Positions 44,944-56,645 of a stretch of 64,000 nucleotides of DNA are shown one piece after another; the first letter of the stretch is position 1, and each line of letters begins with the position of its first letter. The notes under the pieces were generated by a model. The model was not told the DNA's origin. It did no database searches and saw only the letters and a list, made by a program, of their open reading frames with translations. Origin of the DNA: Blastomyces gilchristii SLH14081. Taxonomy: Eukaryota > Ascomycota > Eurotiomycetes > Onygenales > Ajellomycetaceae. A program made the translations under genes and the position numbers. The stretch spans positions 938,417 to 1,002,416 of the forward strand of contig NW_003101679.1 in NCBI RefSeq assembly GCF_000003855.2, read 5' to 3'.

Positions 44944-46506
44944 TGGTCCTGCTGCAGTTTTGCAGGCAGAGCCTGCCACAGTTGTGGGTGACGCCGCAAT
45001 GTCAAGCCACGGAAGGGCTCTGCGATGTCTTTACGGCGCTCCAATTTTAGGATGTTTGACACACCCTGAACACTGCTGGTTGAGCTCATATAATGCTCAA
45101 AGAATATTCGTGGGTTGCCCCCATGGCCGGCCATCTGCATCAACTCCTCCATCGAATGCCCGTTTTCTATCCGTCAGTCAGCAAACAATGAGCCTATATC
45201 CTGAACTTTCAGTTAGCTCGGGCAGTGGACTACTCACCATTTGTTCGGACTAGGCCCTCTGCCCGCATATCATGGACGCTGATCAATTTTTCATACCCTG
45301 CACGGCGGCCCAGCTTCGCAAGCCCTTTATCCGCCCAGGTTGCCGTAAGGATCTCACCGGTCAGGCCACTGTCCCTCCCCAGGCGGTGGCTCTAGGGCAA
45401 ATATCTCATCTGCGGTCTTAAAGTCGCGGAAGAGTCCCCGCGCAAGGCAAATTGCTAGAGGCTCAAGGACTGGGTTCAGGAACAATGGGAGACGCCCTAC
45501 ATCTTCCTGCATGGGATGCCGCGGCCTATGTTGCAACACAGGTCATGTCAACCAGGAGCGTACCCGATCAGGGTTCTGGTAGGGACTAACTGCTTGTTTT
45601 CCTTCTTGCGCATGTTCTTTGCATCTCTTTTTGGCCGAATTATGATTTCAGCTTGACTCTTGGAATTGTTAATAACCAGGAACGTCATATCCTAGCTCCC
45701 AGTTGGGTTCTTTCAGCCTGTGCTCAGCAGTGGTCAGGAACGGAACGCAACACGCACCTGAGGGACACGGAGACCTCGGCCTGAACCCCGCCGCGCTGTC
45801 GACTCGAGGTACTCGCCCACCCGAGCGGTTGAATACATACACATCTTGAGGAACGCCGAGAAATACACCCGGTATATTGGGAATGGAAACTCGTACCAAT
45901 CATTCTTCCATAGCTGCTGAATCAGGTTTCTAAAATGGTTCAATGTAACAAAGTCTCTCGCGGAGATATCACGATTGATAGCGGCATGTAGGTGTAATTC
46001 TTGGGCAATGAACTATATATATAAACAAGTTAGCTCTTCGCTTCTTTCTAGAAAGCAAGGGATTAGGTACTGATAGGGGCAACTACCATAGAGCCAGAGC
46101 TGGTCACAGGGGATGGCAGCTTCTCTTTTCTGCGGGCCCATTCAGCCGTGAATTGCTTCCACAACAGCAAAATGTACGTGTCCTTTGGACCCTTGGGGCT
46201 CCGTCCACGGGCCATCTTTGCAAGAAATATGATGAACTTCTTCTTTTTCTCCTCATCAAAGATGTCACATTTGTAGTTTTGATTGTACCTACAATTTGGA
46301 ACACTCAGCTTTTGGGGAACATTGAAGCATAAACCAACAAGAGACACTCACCGCTCTCAAATTTTCCAGACATTTTGATAGTGACGATTTGTGGAATCCT
46401 CTAACTTTTTAAGCACCCTTTCTCCACTGACTTGAGTACTGTTGGCATCAAAGCCGGCTTCAATGGCCCGTCGCACCCTTTCTTCAGGAGTGAGCTTCTT
46501 TCCCAT
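44944..46506 (-). pseudogene. Tyrosine-recombinase-like gene (DUF3435/Starship-captain type), inactivated
   Basis: Minus strand, start at 46506 (MGKKLTPEERVRRA). Proposed exons: 46352-46506, 46087-46288, 45758-46012, 45564-45691, 45525 to 45238, and 45166 downward, with consensus GT-AG introns keeping frame. An N-terminal helical region is followed by catalytic landmarks: Arg in YSTARVGEYLESTARRGSG (~45815), HDMR (45263-45274) and GHGGNPRIFFEHYMSS with Tyr at 45090-45092. This is the R...HxxR...GH...Y order of tyrosine recombinases. Two lesions: TGA at 46357-46359 (WKI-stop-ER, probably once TGG) and a one-base frameshift near 45360. The 3' end runs into the Copia fragment at ~44943 and stops in foreign sequence. 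Starship-captain identity is inference; a Crypton-like or domesticated recombinase is possible. Confidence 0.72.
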
Positions 46507-46977
46507 TGCAATGAATCCGTACACCGTAAGCGGAAGGAGAACGTATGATAAACAATAGATGGCACCCCTGTGGGATGCCCAAAGCAGGCCGGAACAGGCA
46601 AAAAGAGTCAGAGATAATAAGCGGTGCAGTATGGTCAAGGACATACACACAATAAAGTGACAGGAATGACAGTGAGAGAATGAGAAAAGGGAGTGGAAGG
46701 GGCCAGAGACCCCTTTCAGCACAGGCGAGTTCACCCGCCCCTGCTGGCCAACCGAGTAGAAACATGTCCATCGCGTAAACTTGACAGAATTGAAGATGCT
46801 GCCTTCCTAGCAGGTGACCGGTCGGGAACGGTGAGGTGATTGAAGACAGGGAGGCGGTGGTGAGAAGGGTGAGGAGAGGGTGAGGATAAAGCAGCGATGC
46901 CTGGCGGCCTAATCCAGAAGAGGGATTGTGAAATCTCCGGAAAACTACCTCGGTAGTCTAGTTCTGGAGTCAATTCC
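46507..46977. other. Intergenic, 5' of the recombinase relic
   Basis: About 470 bp. The recombinase frame stays open upstream to 46734 but encodes unconvincing Cys/Leu/Ser-rich sequence, so it is treated as promoter/leader. Confidence 0.4.
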
Positions 46978-49452
46978 TCACATCCAAAAAACTCGGCTAC
47001 GCTTTCTACCATCTCCTACAATCGGCTTTTTTCCATTCTTCTTCCTACTTCCCCCGTATATGTCCCTAAACCCACTAATAAATGATCTCGGCTCTGGGTC
47101 CGCAGGACCTCCAGCATCGTTACCCTTGACAGGATCACGAGGAGCAATCATATTACGCGTATGCCAACGAAGTGAATCGTCGCGAATCGTCCCTGGTTCG
47201 CCGAGGGATAACTTACCAAACTGATCATTCTTCGTCGGGGCTCCTTGCTCTCGACTACCCTGCTCACCGTAGAGGTTATTTTCGTAACCGGTTGGCGAAT
47301 CACGGTCGCCGGCTTCATTACGGAATGGCGGAGCTGGTGTGGACTGACTAGGTCCGGCTTCTGGGCTTCCATAAGACTGCTTAGCATAACGTCTCAGCCT
47401 TGGATATCCTTGGCCTCCCCATTGTTCATCCCCTGCCTGGGTATCCTCTGGGAGCCGGTGCAATGTTGTTGGTCGCGAATATATGCTTTCGCTGTAAGTT
47501 CGCTGCTGTAAGGAAGGTCTGCCAAATACGTGATCGCGAGAGTCGACATCGTCAAATTCAGCATTGGGCGGTTCTAGATGCTCGTCAATTGCAGTGCAAG
47601 TCTCGATATGGGTTGAACCAATATTTGGGTCCTCCTCTACCAGTTTGTTCCGACAGTTCTTCGGTGCGTATAATTCAGCATTCTCATTTTTTCCCGCCCT
47701 GTTAGCTCCCGAGGAGGGTAACCTCGACAAGATTTCCGGAAGTGTAGTCGACATTGACCTTCGGACATTCGACACATGAAGCTTAAGCCTGCGCTCGTTG
47801 TTTAAATGGTCATTTAGCTTATCCCGCGCCGAGTAAGATCGAAGTGGGACCTGATCAACGAGACCCAGGTTTTGTCGATCAAGAAGTGCCCAACGATTTA
47901 GCATGGTGCTAATATTATCGTCTGAATCCTGCGTTGCATCGGCGGGTGTATGACTACTCATACTTGGCCTGGCGACAAAGTTTGGAGTAAGCCGATCGCT
48001 AACATTTCCGGTTTTCACCGGCCAGGGTGAAGCCCACGATGTCATCGAGCTGGGCTGACTGGCACATGACGAGCTCGTAGGGCTGTAACTTGATTCAGTT
48101 TGCCGGTCCTGATGTACCTGTCTAGATGTCTGCGTCGAAGACTCTTTATATTGACTAGTAGGAGACTGTTCATGTCGAGAAACGGGCGCAGTACCCCCCA
48201 CTTTCGTTATTCCGAGTTGCCCTTCTTGCCTCTCCCGAATTTGAGTATATGGTTCAGTTGGAGACCGGATCGCGCAGCGTGTTGTATCATCCTCCCCACT
48301 AGGTTGAGAAGGGTAATCATCCCGCGTCCGACGCCGTAAACTTCCGTTTCGCAAATCCACTAAAAAAATTTCATCAGCCGTCAGGTTTTGTAGATTTCCT
48401 GGAACACCGTTGTTCCCGACGACTTGGAAGGTATCGAGATACCTATTATCGTTGGGGAATTGAGCGTACTCGTCGATTATAGACGCAACAGAGATCGATG
48501 AACGGCCTCGTTGTTCCTCCCGGCCACTAGCTGAAGCACGGGCATAAAGGCTCATAGGATCAGGTTTAGGGCGTTCCCAGCTTAGCTGGGGGATCCTTGG
48601 AGCCATGGTGGCTATTGGGGAATCAAGGGGTCGTGAGTTACTTTCTTCAACTGTCGTCCACTGACGAATTCCTCGAGGTTCATCGCGAATGTGAGGTTGG
48701 GCTAGTTGGCCATTTAAATTCAACGCGGATGAGCCCATACTACCCCTTATCCTTTCTGTCAAACGTGATTGATTGGCTGCTCCCGACAGCGTAAATGTGC
48801 CATGATCGTGCGCTGGAGGCGTTTGTTTTGTAAGCGTTTGGCTAACGATAGCCTCTCTGCATTGCCTACAGAACTTGCGACTCTTCCTTACACGACATAT
48901 CGCTAGAGATAACATGACAGCGGCTATTGCTAGAATGATCAACAGAGCAAGAATCGGCAGGGGTACTTCTTTTGAACTAGAGCGTTCGCTAGCCACTACC
49001 ACACTGCCCGTAGCTTCTGGGGGTCTGGATGATGTTGCTGTCACTGCTTGTTTTGACGATTCCGGCGCAGAAGTTGATGGCGTGGAACGTGACAGAGTAG
49101 AACTCGTTATTGTCGAAGTTGGCGTGAAACTTGCAGGCGTATAACTTGAGCGTGGATGACTTGATAAGAGTCCACTAGGAGAAGTAGTAGCAGTAATCGT
49201 GAGAGTAGTCGTGGCAAAGACAAAAAGGGTGGATTCAGCCCTTGCGGGCAACTTCTTAAGAGTGGAACGAGACGACGGGCTAGGTATAGGAGGGGATGAG
49301 GGGAGTTGGCCCGTGTCTGGGATCGATGTAAAAATATTACTATCCAAGAGATGTGGCGAGGTGCCTCTATCTGGCACGCAATCCGAAGTATCAACGACAA
49401 TCAGGGTATCACAAGGGGCCATGATGTGTAAATAACTGCCCATTAAACACAC
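46978..49452 (-). CDS. Ser/Thr-rich single-pass membrane protein with long disordered cytoplasmic tail
   Basis: 824-aa frame. The N-terminal ~160 residues contain a short Cys-bearing part (MAPCDTLIVVDTSDCVPD) and a Ser/Thr/Pro-rich stretch likely to be O-glycosylated. One strong membrane helix lies at ~163-186 (VPLPILALLIILAIAAVMLS), followed by a basic Cys-containing stop-transfer (RVRKSRKFCRQC) and a ~630-residue polar tail. The plan resembles Mid2/Wsc-type surface sensors, but no family motif is recognised. A possible upstream exon at ~49514-49563 (MAALLFTGPFAMSLSI) could supply a signal peptide, although its frame does not join cleanly with the splice sites I can see. The start is therefore uncertain; MAPCDTL at codon 11 is another candidate. 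Confidence 0.65.
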   Translation of the reverse strand: MCLMGSYLHIMAPCDTLIVVDTSDCVPDRGTSPHLLDSNIFTSIPDTGQLPSSPPIPSPSSRSTLKKLPARAESTLFVFATTTLTITATTSPSGLLSSHPRSSYTPASFTPTSTITSSTLSRSTPSTSAPESSKQAVTATSSRPPEATGSVVVASERSSSKEVPLPILALLIILAIAAVMLSLAICRVRKSRKFCRQCREAIVSQTLTKQTPPAHDHGTFTLSGAANQSRLTERIRGSMGSSALNLNGQLAQPHIRDEPRGIRQWTTVEESNSRPLDSPIATMAPRIPQLSWERPKPDPMSLYARASASGREEQRGRSSISVASIIDEYAQFPNDNRYLDTFQVVGNNGVPGNLQNLTADEIFLVDLRNGSLRRRTRDDYPSQPSGEDDTTRCAIRSPTEPYTQIRERQEGQLGITKVGGTAPVSRHEQSPTSQYKESSTQTSRQVHQDRQTESSYSPTSSSCASQPSSMTSWASPWPVKTGNVSDRLTPNFVARPSMSSHTPADATQDSDDNISTMLNRWALLDRQNLGLVDQVPLRSYSARDKLNDHLNNERRLKLHVSNVRRSMSTTLPEILSRLPSSGANRAGKNENAELYAPKNCRNKLVEEDPNIGSTHIETCTAIDEHLEPPNAEFDDVDSRDHVFGRPSLQQRTYSESIYSRPTTLHRLPEDTQAGDEQWGGQGYPRLRRYAKQSYGSPEAGPSQSTPAPPFRNEAGDRDSPTGYENNLYGEQGSREQGAPTKNDQFGKLSLGEPGTIRDDSLRWHTRNMIAPRDPVKGNDAGGPADPEPRSFISGFRDIYGGSRKKNGKKPIVGDGRKRSRVFWM

Positions 49453-50008
49453 GGAAAATAAAGAAATAACGAAATGCCCAAAAATTTGGTGGAAAGGAAA
49501 GAAGGCAAATACCTATCGAAAGAGACATTGCAAATGGGCCAGTGAACAATAAAGCAGCCATTATGAAGACATACAAAAGATGTGAATAGCACAGTTGCTG
49601 TTTATATAAAATCTAACACTGCAATATTTCAACAAGTGATTAATTGTGATATAATAACTCATGACTCAATCAAGCAAAAATATTGAAATATATACTTCTT
49701 TGTCATGAAACAGAATACACTCAACAATGAGTATGTTGTGTCTAAGTTCGATGGTGATAAAACAATGAATGAATGACAAATGAACTGTAAATCATATGTG
49801 CGCGTGAATTTTCTCCTTCAAAGAAAAGTTTAGAAAATACCTAACTCCTCTAGGCTCAAAAAGCAAAGAGTAGATAGAGACAAGACAAATGAGGATCAAG
49901 GACAACAAAGGAAACAAAAGAGCGGGTAACCATTAAGCTCATACTCACTGCCCCTGACTGCAATCTATGGGTATCAGAGAAATTTGCGGAATAGGGTTGT
50001 CAACTCAG
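49453..50008. other. Intergenic AT-rich spacer
   Basis: Promoter or leader of the membrane-protein gene and 3' region of the K+ channel gene, both minus strand. The possible signal-peptide exon discussed in the previous entry is here. No other feature seen. Confidence 0.45.
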
Positions 50009-52188
50009 TTATGCTCCATTTTGCTCGCTGTACTTCTTGAGGCTCTGCTGCTTGAGATCGTGCTCTAAAGCAGCAGACAGGGCTTCGAAGATCCATTGTG
50101 CTTCGTCTTTATCGCCAATCAGTGGACTCCTTGTACCAATCCAGCTCCAGTTGTTGTTCTGGACGTTCGGCTTTTCGACACCTACTGAAGTTCGGAGACC
50201 AATTCGGGGGTGGTCTATTCCTTGAATTTCTTCGATCTGGGAATGAGGAATATTTATATAGCTTGAGCATAATTCCATCTTCCCCACAAGTGATAGGTAG
50301 AAATACCATTCATCATACGTGTACCTTTTCGGGGGCTGGGCGTTTAAGTCTCGATATATTTTGCGAATTTCGCGAATGATAATGTATCGGCGCTGGTGTG
50401 GATTTGTGGTTGCCTCTTGTATATCTTTCACTCTAGATTCGTCCTTTGTGCTTAGTTCCCCATGTCCAGTAAACACTCTGGAAGTCGATGGGCTCGTTTG
50501 GTAGGCTGGAATGTTCTCGTTACGGTGGGCTCGAGAAATAGTGTGGTTCAAGAGCGCCCGTGGCGTTTGATAACTCAGCTCTCGCAGCTGTTGTAAAGGG
50601 GAAGCTATTACATCCTTGAAACTCGTCTCGCCAGGAAGAACAGTCAATTCACCAGCAAAATTGGTAGCATCCTCGACAAACTTTGCAATGGTACTCCCCA
50701 TGCTGGAGAATAGTATCGTCATAGTAGGGATGGCAAGCAGGGACCAAAAAACCAAGAAAGGCTTTCCCCATGTGTCACCGGGTGTGAAATCCCCATAGCC
50801 GATTGTAAGGAGCGACGTATAGGCGAAGTATAAAGACTCGAAATATGACCAGTTTTGGGCTTGTTCAGCAAGAAAAAATGCGAGCGCACCAAGGAGCCAC
50901 AGTGCCATCCAGGCGCATACAGCAACACCAAGCAAAAACCACTTTATTTTGAATGAAGCAACTTTATGTATCTGGCGCATAAGGTAAAACTCCGCTTCCT
51001 GCCTCTGGCTTTCAGAAAGCTGAGATGGATCGGAAATTGGTGGAAGCTTAATCCCACTCACTCTTCCCGTCCCTTGTCTGACTTGGTCTGCGATTCGTTT
51101 CCTGGTCAGTTCCGTCCGTCTGGCAATTATCGCGTTTTTCCCGCGTTCTATCATCAGATCTCTTATCGATGTAACAACTAATGCTAGGGTCAAGATCCCC
51201 CCGACAGCGTAAGGGAATAATAGACTCCGACCAGTATGAGTCTTGGGGGCTATGTCTCCAAAACCATCTGTAAGTAGAGTGACATCTGCCCAGTATACAG
51301 CGTCAAGGTAGGCCCACTCTTCGACGTGAGCAAATATTGCAGCACCACCTAGCAAATAAACTAACCAGGTGATAGTCTGCAGCATTAGAGATCTCTGGTT
51401 TGTGGTGAGACGAAACTCTTTGCTGTAATGTTTTCTCTGTGCCCCAAAAACGGTCACAACCATGAGTGAAGAGACCAGAAAATAGATGGCTGCGGCTATA
51501 ATTGCATAGTAATAAGCTTGAGTCATCCGGTGGGTGGTCGTGTCCGTACGATGGCGGAGAAGAGCTGCCAGGCAAATAAGCAGACCTGAAGAAATGTACC
51601 ATCCTCCGATCGTAATGGGTTGGGCAATTGGGAAAGGTAATCGCCTGGCCATGTTCAGCAAGAGAGAAAAGTTGGATACTAATGCAAAGCCGAGAGAAAT
51701 TGAGTTGATAACGACCGCCCTAGGGAGAGTCATTTATTGAATTAGCAAAAGAAACTCGAGCAAAATATGTAAACAGTGCAACGTTGATACAACCATTTAG
51801 GATCCGGTACGGGTTCAGCATCTTCGAGCGACCCTCCAAGGGGGATTTTGACCCGCCATCGATCTGCAAGAGAACATATGCTAAATGCGCTTGCGGTTGG
51901 GCCGAAAGTTCCCTGATATTGTTTATTAGCATACGACTCACGTAGAAAAATGAGGTCCGAACGCCCAAAGGTTGGATCGCGGTATAACCTCCAATGCTTA
52001 AATAGAGGAACACATACCGCTAGCAACGGAAACGCAGTACTCGCCAACCACCACCGGGTCTCTAAAGGGCAAGTCTCGTCATCCTCAGGGTCGTTCGGGG
52101 CGACATGTTCTTCAAGAATTGTGCTTTCATACGCAGGTGACTCTCTTCTTAACGAGGGAGTATGTGAAGCATGGTTTCCGTTGTCCAT
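50009..52188 (-). CDS. TOK1-type outward-rectifier K+ channel (two pore domains)
   Basis: Three exons on the minus strand (52018-52188, 51794-51912, 50009-51719), 666 aa. Exon joins restore LLAGTFGPTASAFSIC and DPKWAVVINSISLGF, both conserved in fungal TOK channels. About eight hydrophobic segments precede and surround two pore loops with K+ selectivity filters GFGD (249-252) and GYGD (404-407). The GYGD loop is followed by FLVFWSLLAIPTMTILFSSMG, the gate helix region. The ~250-residue C-terminal tail is cytoplasmic and polar. TOK channels carry outward K+ current at the plasma membrane and set membrane potential. All filter residues are intact. Confidence 0.94.
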
Positions 52189-53006
52189 TTCAAAGCTCAA
52201 AAGAGCCGATACACAAGAAAAGTTGAGCAGGGATGGTGACCGCAACGGTACTATCTACTCCTCTGTGCTTGGAAGGTTATGGCAGCAGCATTTGAAAGGC
52301 TTGAAATTGCATACATCCAGCACATAGTTTCACTATCTGTCGCAGCCTTGAAACTGAGTCGGTGGCCTTCTCGAGGAGTCAATGTTCGACAGACGCCTCT
52401 TGAGGGCGATGGGATTTGGATCGGTAGAGGGATTGCTGTTGGTTCTACACAAGCCCTTATTCCCACGTGGCCCACTCACACATATATCAGCTGCCGCTAG
52501 CCACTAGATCGATCAAAACAACCAACCATGTTCAACCTCTCTCACAGATTGTTGGACGTCTGAGTGGTTGTATTGGTGTAACTAGCTATCTAGTGGCCAT
52601 ATGTAGTGTGCGGGACGCTAGTCCGTACTAGGAAGCCTAGGGCTCCCACAATAGATGCTTAGGTGAACTACTTGTCGAACTAGTCTTACCTAGGTAGTCT
52701 ACCTGACGTCATTAGTCATTATCTAGTCGCTCTACGCTCTAATAAAAACAACATCTTTCGAACCTAGTTGACAGTATAACAACAAAGGAGGTATCTAACC
52801 AGGTAAATAGATTTCGCGTGAGAAAGAAAAAGAACCTAAAGACTACAGTTCGGACTTATTTGACCTAAAATAAACACCAAGAGAGCGCCACATTTAGACC
52901 AAAAGCTAGCACGATTTGAAACTAGAGGTTAAATAAAAACAGGCCCAAAGCCCAACCCAGCTTGCCCGGAACTCCTCCACTTAGAAACAATACGATTGGG
53001 GTTATC
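52189..53006. other. Intergenic, with CTAG-rich patch
   Basis: Promoter of the K+ channel gene and 3' region of the ATPase gene. Between about 52498 and 52790 the tetranucleotide CTAG and variants such as CCTAGG occur many times (e.g. 52502, 52580, 52588, 52637, 52690). No gene. Confidence 0.45.
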
Positions 53007-54869
53007 TCAGTTTTGAGCAAGAATGCTTCGTCCTCCATCGGCCGTGACCCGTTTGCGGATTCTCACCCGGACATATCGCGGTCCTAACTCTCTAATTCTC
53101 AATGCTTTCAACGCGGCTACCCCGTGCGGCGGCTCAGGCTCACCTGGTGATGGCGTGGATTCTTCCAATGCTTCATCTGATACGATATCAAGTATCGCGC
53201 CTGGACAAAATACCAAAGCCTCGCCAGTTTTTAGAGTCACGATTCTGGAAAATAAGTTATCGGGGCCATATTTCGGCTTGTTATTATCGTCAATCGCTGC
53301 ACCAGCGAGATGCCCTCGTAGTGTTGTGAACCAAGCAGGTGAACTAAAACGGTGGACAATGGTTACGTTGCACAGGTCCAGTAAACTGGGCGATAGCGTG
53401 GGCTCCTGGGTTGCGATAATGACCCGTGTAGCTAGATGTCTTTGCTGGCGGATCAGTGACAGCAGGGTGTCTGTTAGGTTCCCGCCTTCACGGCTGTTTG
53501 TTGTCAAGAACTAAATCTAAGGATTAGGATTATGTTGCCATAAACTGAGCACGAAGGAAAATGAGAAACAAGGGGGGAAATGGAGAAAGTTGTTCTAACC
53601 TTATGAGCTTCGTCCAATGCCACGACGCGCCCGCTCTCATTCCGCCGCTCCATGAAAATGTTCAGGCAGATATTGAAAAGCGAGCACGCATCGTTTTCGT
53701 CCACAAATGGGCAACTCAGGTCAATGATTGTCAAAGATCCCGGCGGAAAGTCCCAGATGTTTTTCCCCTGCCTTCCCTTCCCCACTGCAAGCCCTCGGGC
53801 TGGCTTTTTATAAGTCTTTTCGAGAAACGATTCGAGCAAATTGAGCCGCATATTCAGCGGTCCTAGTTGGCCTTTATTCAGGTTCTCAGCGACGTAGAGA
53901 CGCTTTTTAAAAGCATTGAAATTTATCCCCCGTGGACCAAGCGCCTCTGCAGCCATTTCTCTCAGGACTTTCGTAACGACCTGAAAAACAATTTCATTGT
54001 TAGAACGGTTGTGGAAATATTTTGTGATCAGCGTCACCAGAAATAATCATTGGCTCGGTAGAGAAGAGAATTACCTCCATATAAAGTGGAGGCGCCCCTT
54101 CACCACTAACCGCCATCAAATCCTTCATCATCCCCAACGTTAACTGGTCCTCACGGAAATACAAACTGGAAACTTTAGGCTTTGGAGCCCCATCCGCCAA
54201 CCCCGGCATATTCGCATAGAGTCTCTCCATATGGCCAAAGTTGCTAGGCGCAACAAGCACACGGACCGGAACCTTGGACGAAAGATACGCCGCCTCACAT
54301 AGCTGGCCCGTGTTCACGCCCGTGAACTTATCGTAGTGCAATACAAGGCCGGTGAGAGGGGATGACAGCGTCCCCGTCTCGGACGGATGGAGTAGTGCAT
54401 TCTCAAGCATGCATGAGAGCGTATGGCTCTTCCCGCTTCCCTGACTGCCGCAGATAAATGTCGACCACGGCGCGTTGATATTGGCATACACCAGATTGGT
54501 CGATCGTCTGATATGGGTTTCTGAGGTGGCTTCCCCTTCGGATCTGCCGTATGTCTCTGTCCGCATGCCCATCAAGGCATACTGGGGCAACGCGTCCTGC
54601 TGCGCCTGAATTTGCATGGCCATCTGAACGCCAGAAGAAAAGAGAGGTGTTGTGCGGATCTCTTCTAGGCGCGCGACATTTTCTTCGCCGTTGTTGTTGG
54701 CTCCCAAATTGTCGTCGTCCTCAATTAAAGCCAGGTGGCTTGTCAAGTCCGCAATGGCGACCATCCTTCCGAGGTTGGGGGTATTTTTCTTCTTGTGCGC
54801 CTTGGATTTTTTTGATTTCCGCTTCTGAAGAGGCAGTTGAATTTTGTCCTCTGTGTTTTGGAGCTTCAT
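53007..54869 (-). CDS. HerA/FtsK-superfamily P-loop ATPase
   Basis: Three exons (54075-54869, 53600-53980, 53007-53510), 559 aa, introns in phase 0. A Lys-rich N-terminus (~1-35, KRKSKKSKAHKKKN) may be a nuclear signal. Walker A is GSQGSGKS (141-148). Walker B with the acidic DE is VVALDEAHK (384-392). A downstream Arg/Gln region reads LLSLIRQQRHLATRVIIATQEP (~408-428), as in HerA-like and VirB4/TraG-like ATPases, where it forms part of sensor and arginine-finger elements. Bacterial and archaeal relatives are hexameric DNA or protein pumps. The role in fungi is not known to me. All nucleotide-binding motifs are intact. A different AAA-type P-loop family is the main alternative. Confidence 0.78.
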
Positions 54870-56645
54870 AATTGCAGAATGGACTTCTCCGCGCCTACTT
54901 TTATAAGTTTAACAGTCGATGGATAGATATGATGGTGGTTTCTGGAGGCCTCAAAATCAGACCATTTGGCAAACGCCGGGTTTGAAACTTTTTCCAGGAA
55001 AACGATAGAACCAGTTTCCATGAGACAACCAAACATTCAAAAATAAAAAAAACAAAAAATAAACAAACAAAAAAAAAAAAAAAAAAGGAATATGATGATT
55101 AACACACAAAGTACACAAAGGAATGGGAATGAGAATAAGCAAGTTTTCGATTATTAACTACTACACTGCTGCAACAGGGCAGATCTGTACGGAGTAAGTC
55201 CATACATAGCTCTGGCCCCAATTAGCCATAGATTTCAGGAGTTAGCTTCAAGCTTACTAAGGTCTACTCCGTAGTACTCTGTACTCTGTACAACCATCAG
55301 AAGAAAAAAAAAATTGTTAACAGATTGGAGACCGACCACTATAATTACCGGATGGGTGTAAATTGAGAAAACGTATGATGAAATAGGTGAAAGGAAAAAA
55401 TCAGTAGAGCTGAGAGAAACTGGCAAACTACATATAAATCTGATTAAAGTTCATGAAGAGAGAATTAAAAAGCTTTCTATTAAACAGCATGAAGCTTTTC
55501 CCCCAGTCTTCTTTACATGCAGAGAGTTGAAGATATTCAAGATTAGACAATGAAAGTATCATGACTGAAAAGAAAGAAGGATCTCTCTCTAACAATCATG
55601 TTGAAGTTAAAGTGAGGACCACATGGCCATTTCACTGTGAGTAGATAGTTCAAGGAGAATGGACAAAGGTGGGGGAAAAATCACAAGAAAGGATCAAAAA
55701 CCAAAAGGAATAATCAGAAGAACCCAACAAAAAAACAAGAAAAAAACGATTGAACCTGCATTAGTCTGTCCATCCCATCCTAATTTGCTCAAGAGACATT
55801 GAAAATAAGAACAAAGTGTTCCATCAAGACGAGTATGTAGACAAGACAAATCAGAAAAAATTACAGTCCCAAAAACAAAGCATGAAAAATCATCAATCCA
55901 TATGGCTAAACCAGTGCGCCAATTCAATTCCCCAAAGTAGGGAGGTGGTGGGTGGATAACAGACAAGAAGGAAGGGGAAAAAAAGGAAAGAAAGGTACGA
56001 GAATAAATATATGAACATGGAAGAGGAAAAGGAGGAAAACATTGCGGCGCCCCAGCTTCCGCTGGAATATACTATGGTGTCAGCATAGATGAGGGAAGGG
56101 TAACTGAAACGGCTGTGAAAGAGAAGAGAATGGGAATAAAACGAAGATGGTACAGAAGAATGCAGCGGAAACTGGTATTCAAGTAGTAAGACATAAAACA
56201 ACAAAGCAGATCAAAATATACAGTATACAGTACAACAAAAAGGCAAGGTTGAAAACCAATGTCCAGGATGTAAAGAATCAGCAAGAAGCGTAGTGCAGCT
56301 GCTCAATGGGAAATTGCAGGTGGATAGTTAAAGTGTGTGCGAGGTGATACAAAGAAGAACCTTGCTATGTCAGGGGTATTTCATTCAGGTATGAGGCGCA
56401 TCCCATGGTTATTTTACACAGCAGCAACCAAAAATCATCAATTAGCGTCAGTATAATTCCAACACTCAAAGGAAAATCGAACTGCTGCATGACGTTTTAC
56501 CCCAACAGAGCTCGTTGTGCGATATAGCGGAGGGGAGCTATATGATCAAGCACAAGAAGTTCAATAATTCGGTTGCCCCAAACGCAATATATATGCCAGA
56601 CAAATATCCAGGGCTAATGTCGAAATTGTTTAGTGGAATAGAGCT
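54870..56645. other. 1.8-kb purine-rich intergenic region
   Basis: Promoter of the ATPase gene followed by what is probably a long 3' UTR of palI; both genes are on the minus strand. The plus strand is A/G-rich over most of 55440-56340. An A18 run is at 55069-55086. TACGGAGTA at 55188-55196 and TACTCCGTA at 55265-55273 are copies of the motif noted elsewhere. No gene recognised. Confidence 0.5.

Noticed and set aside
6714..52188. Functional pairing of the K+ channel beta-like reductase with the TOK1 channel
   Set aside because: They lie about 42 kb apart with many unrelated genes between; the name similarity reflects the protein family, not demonstrated partnership here.
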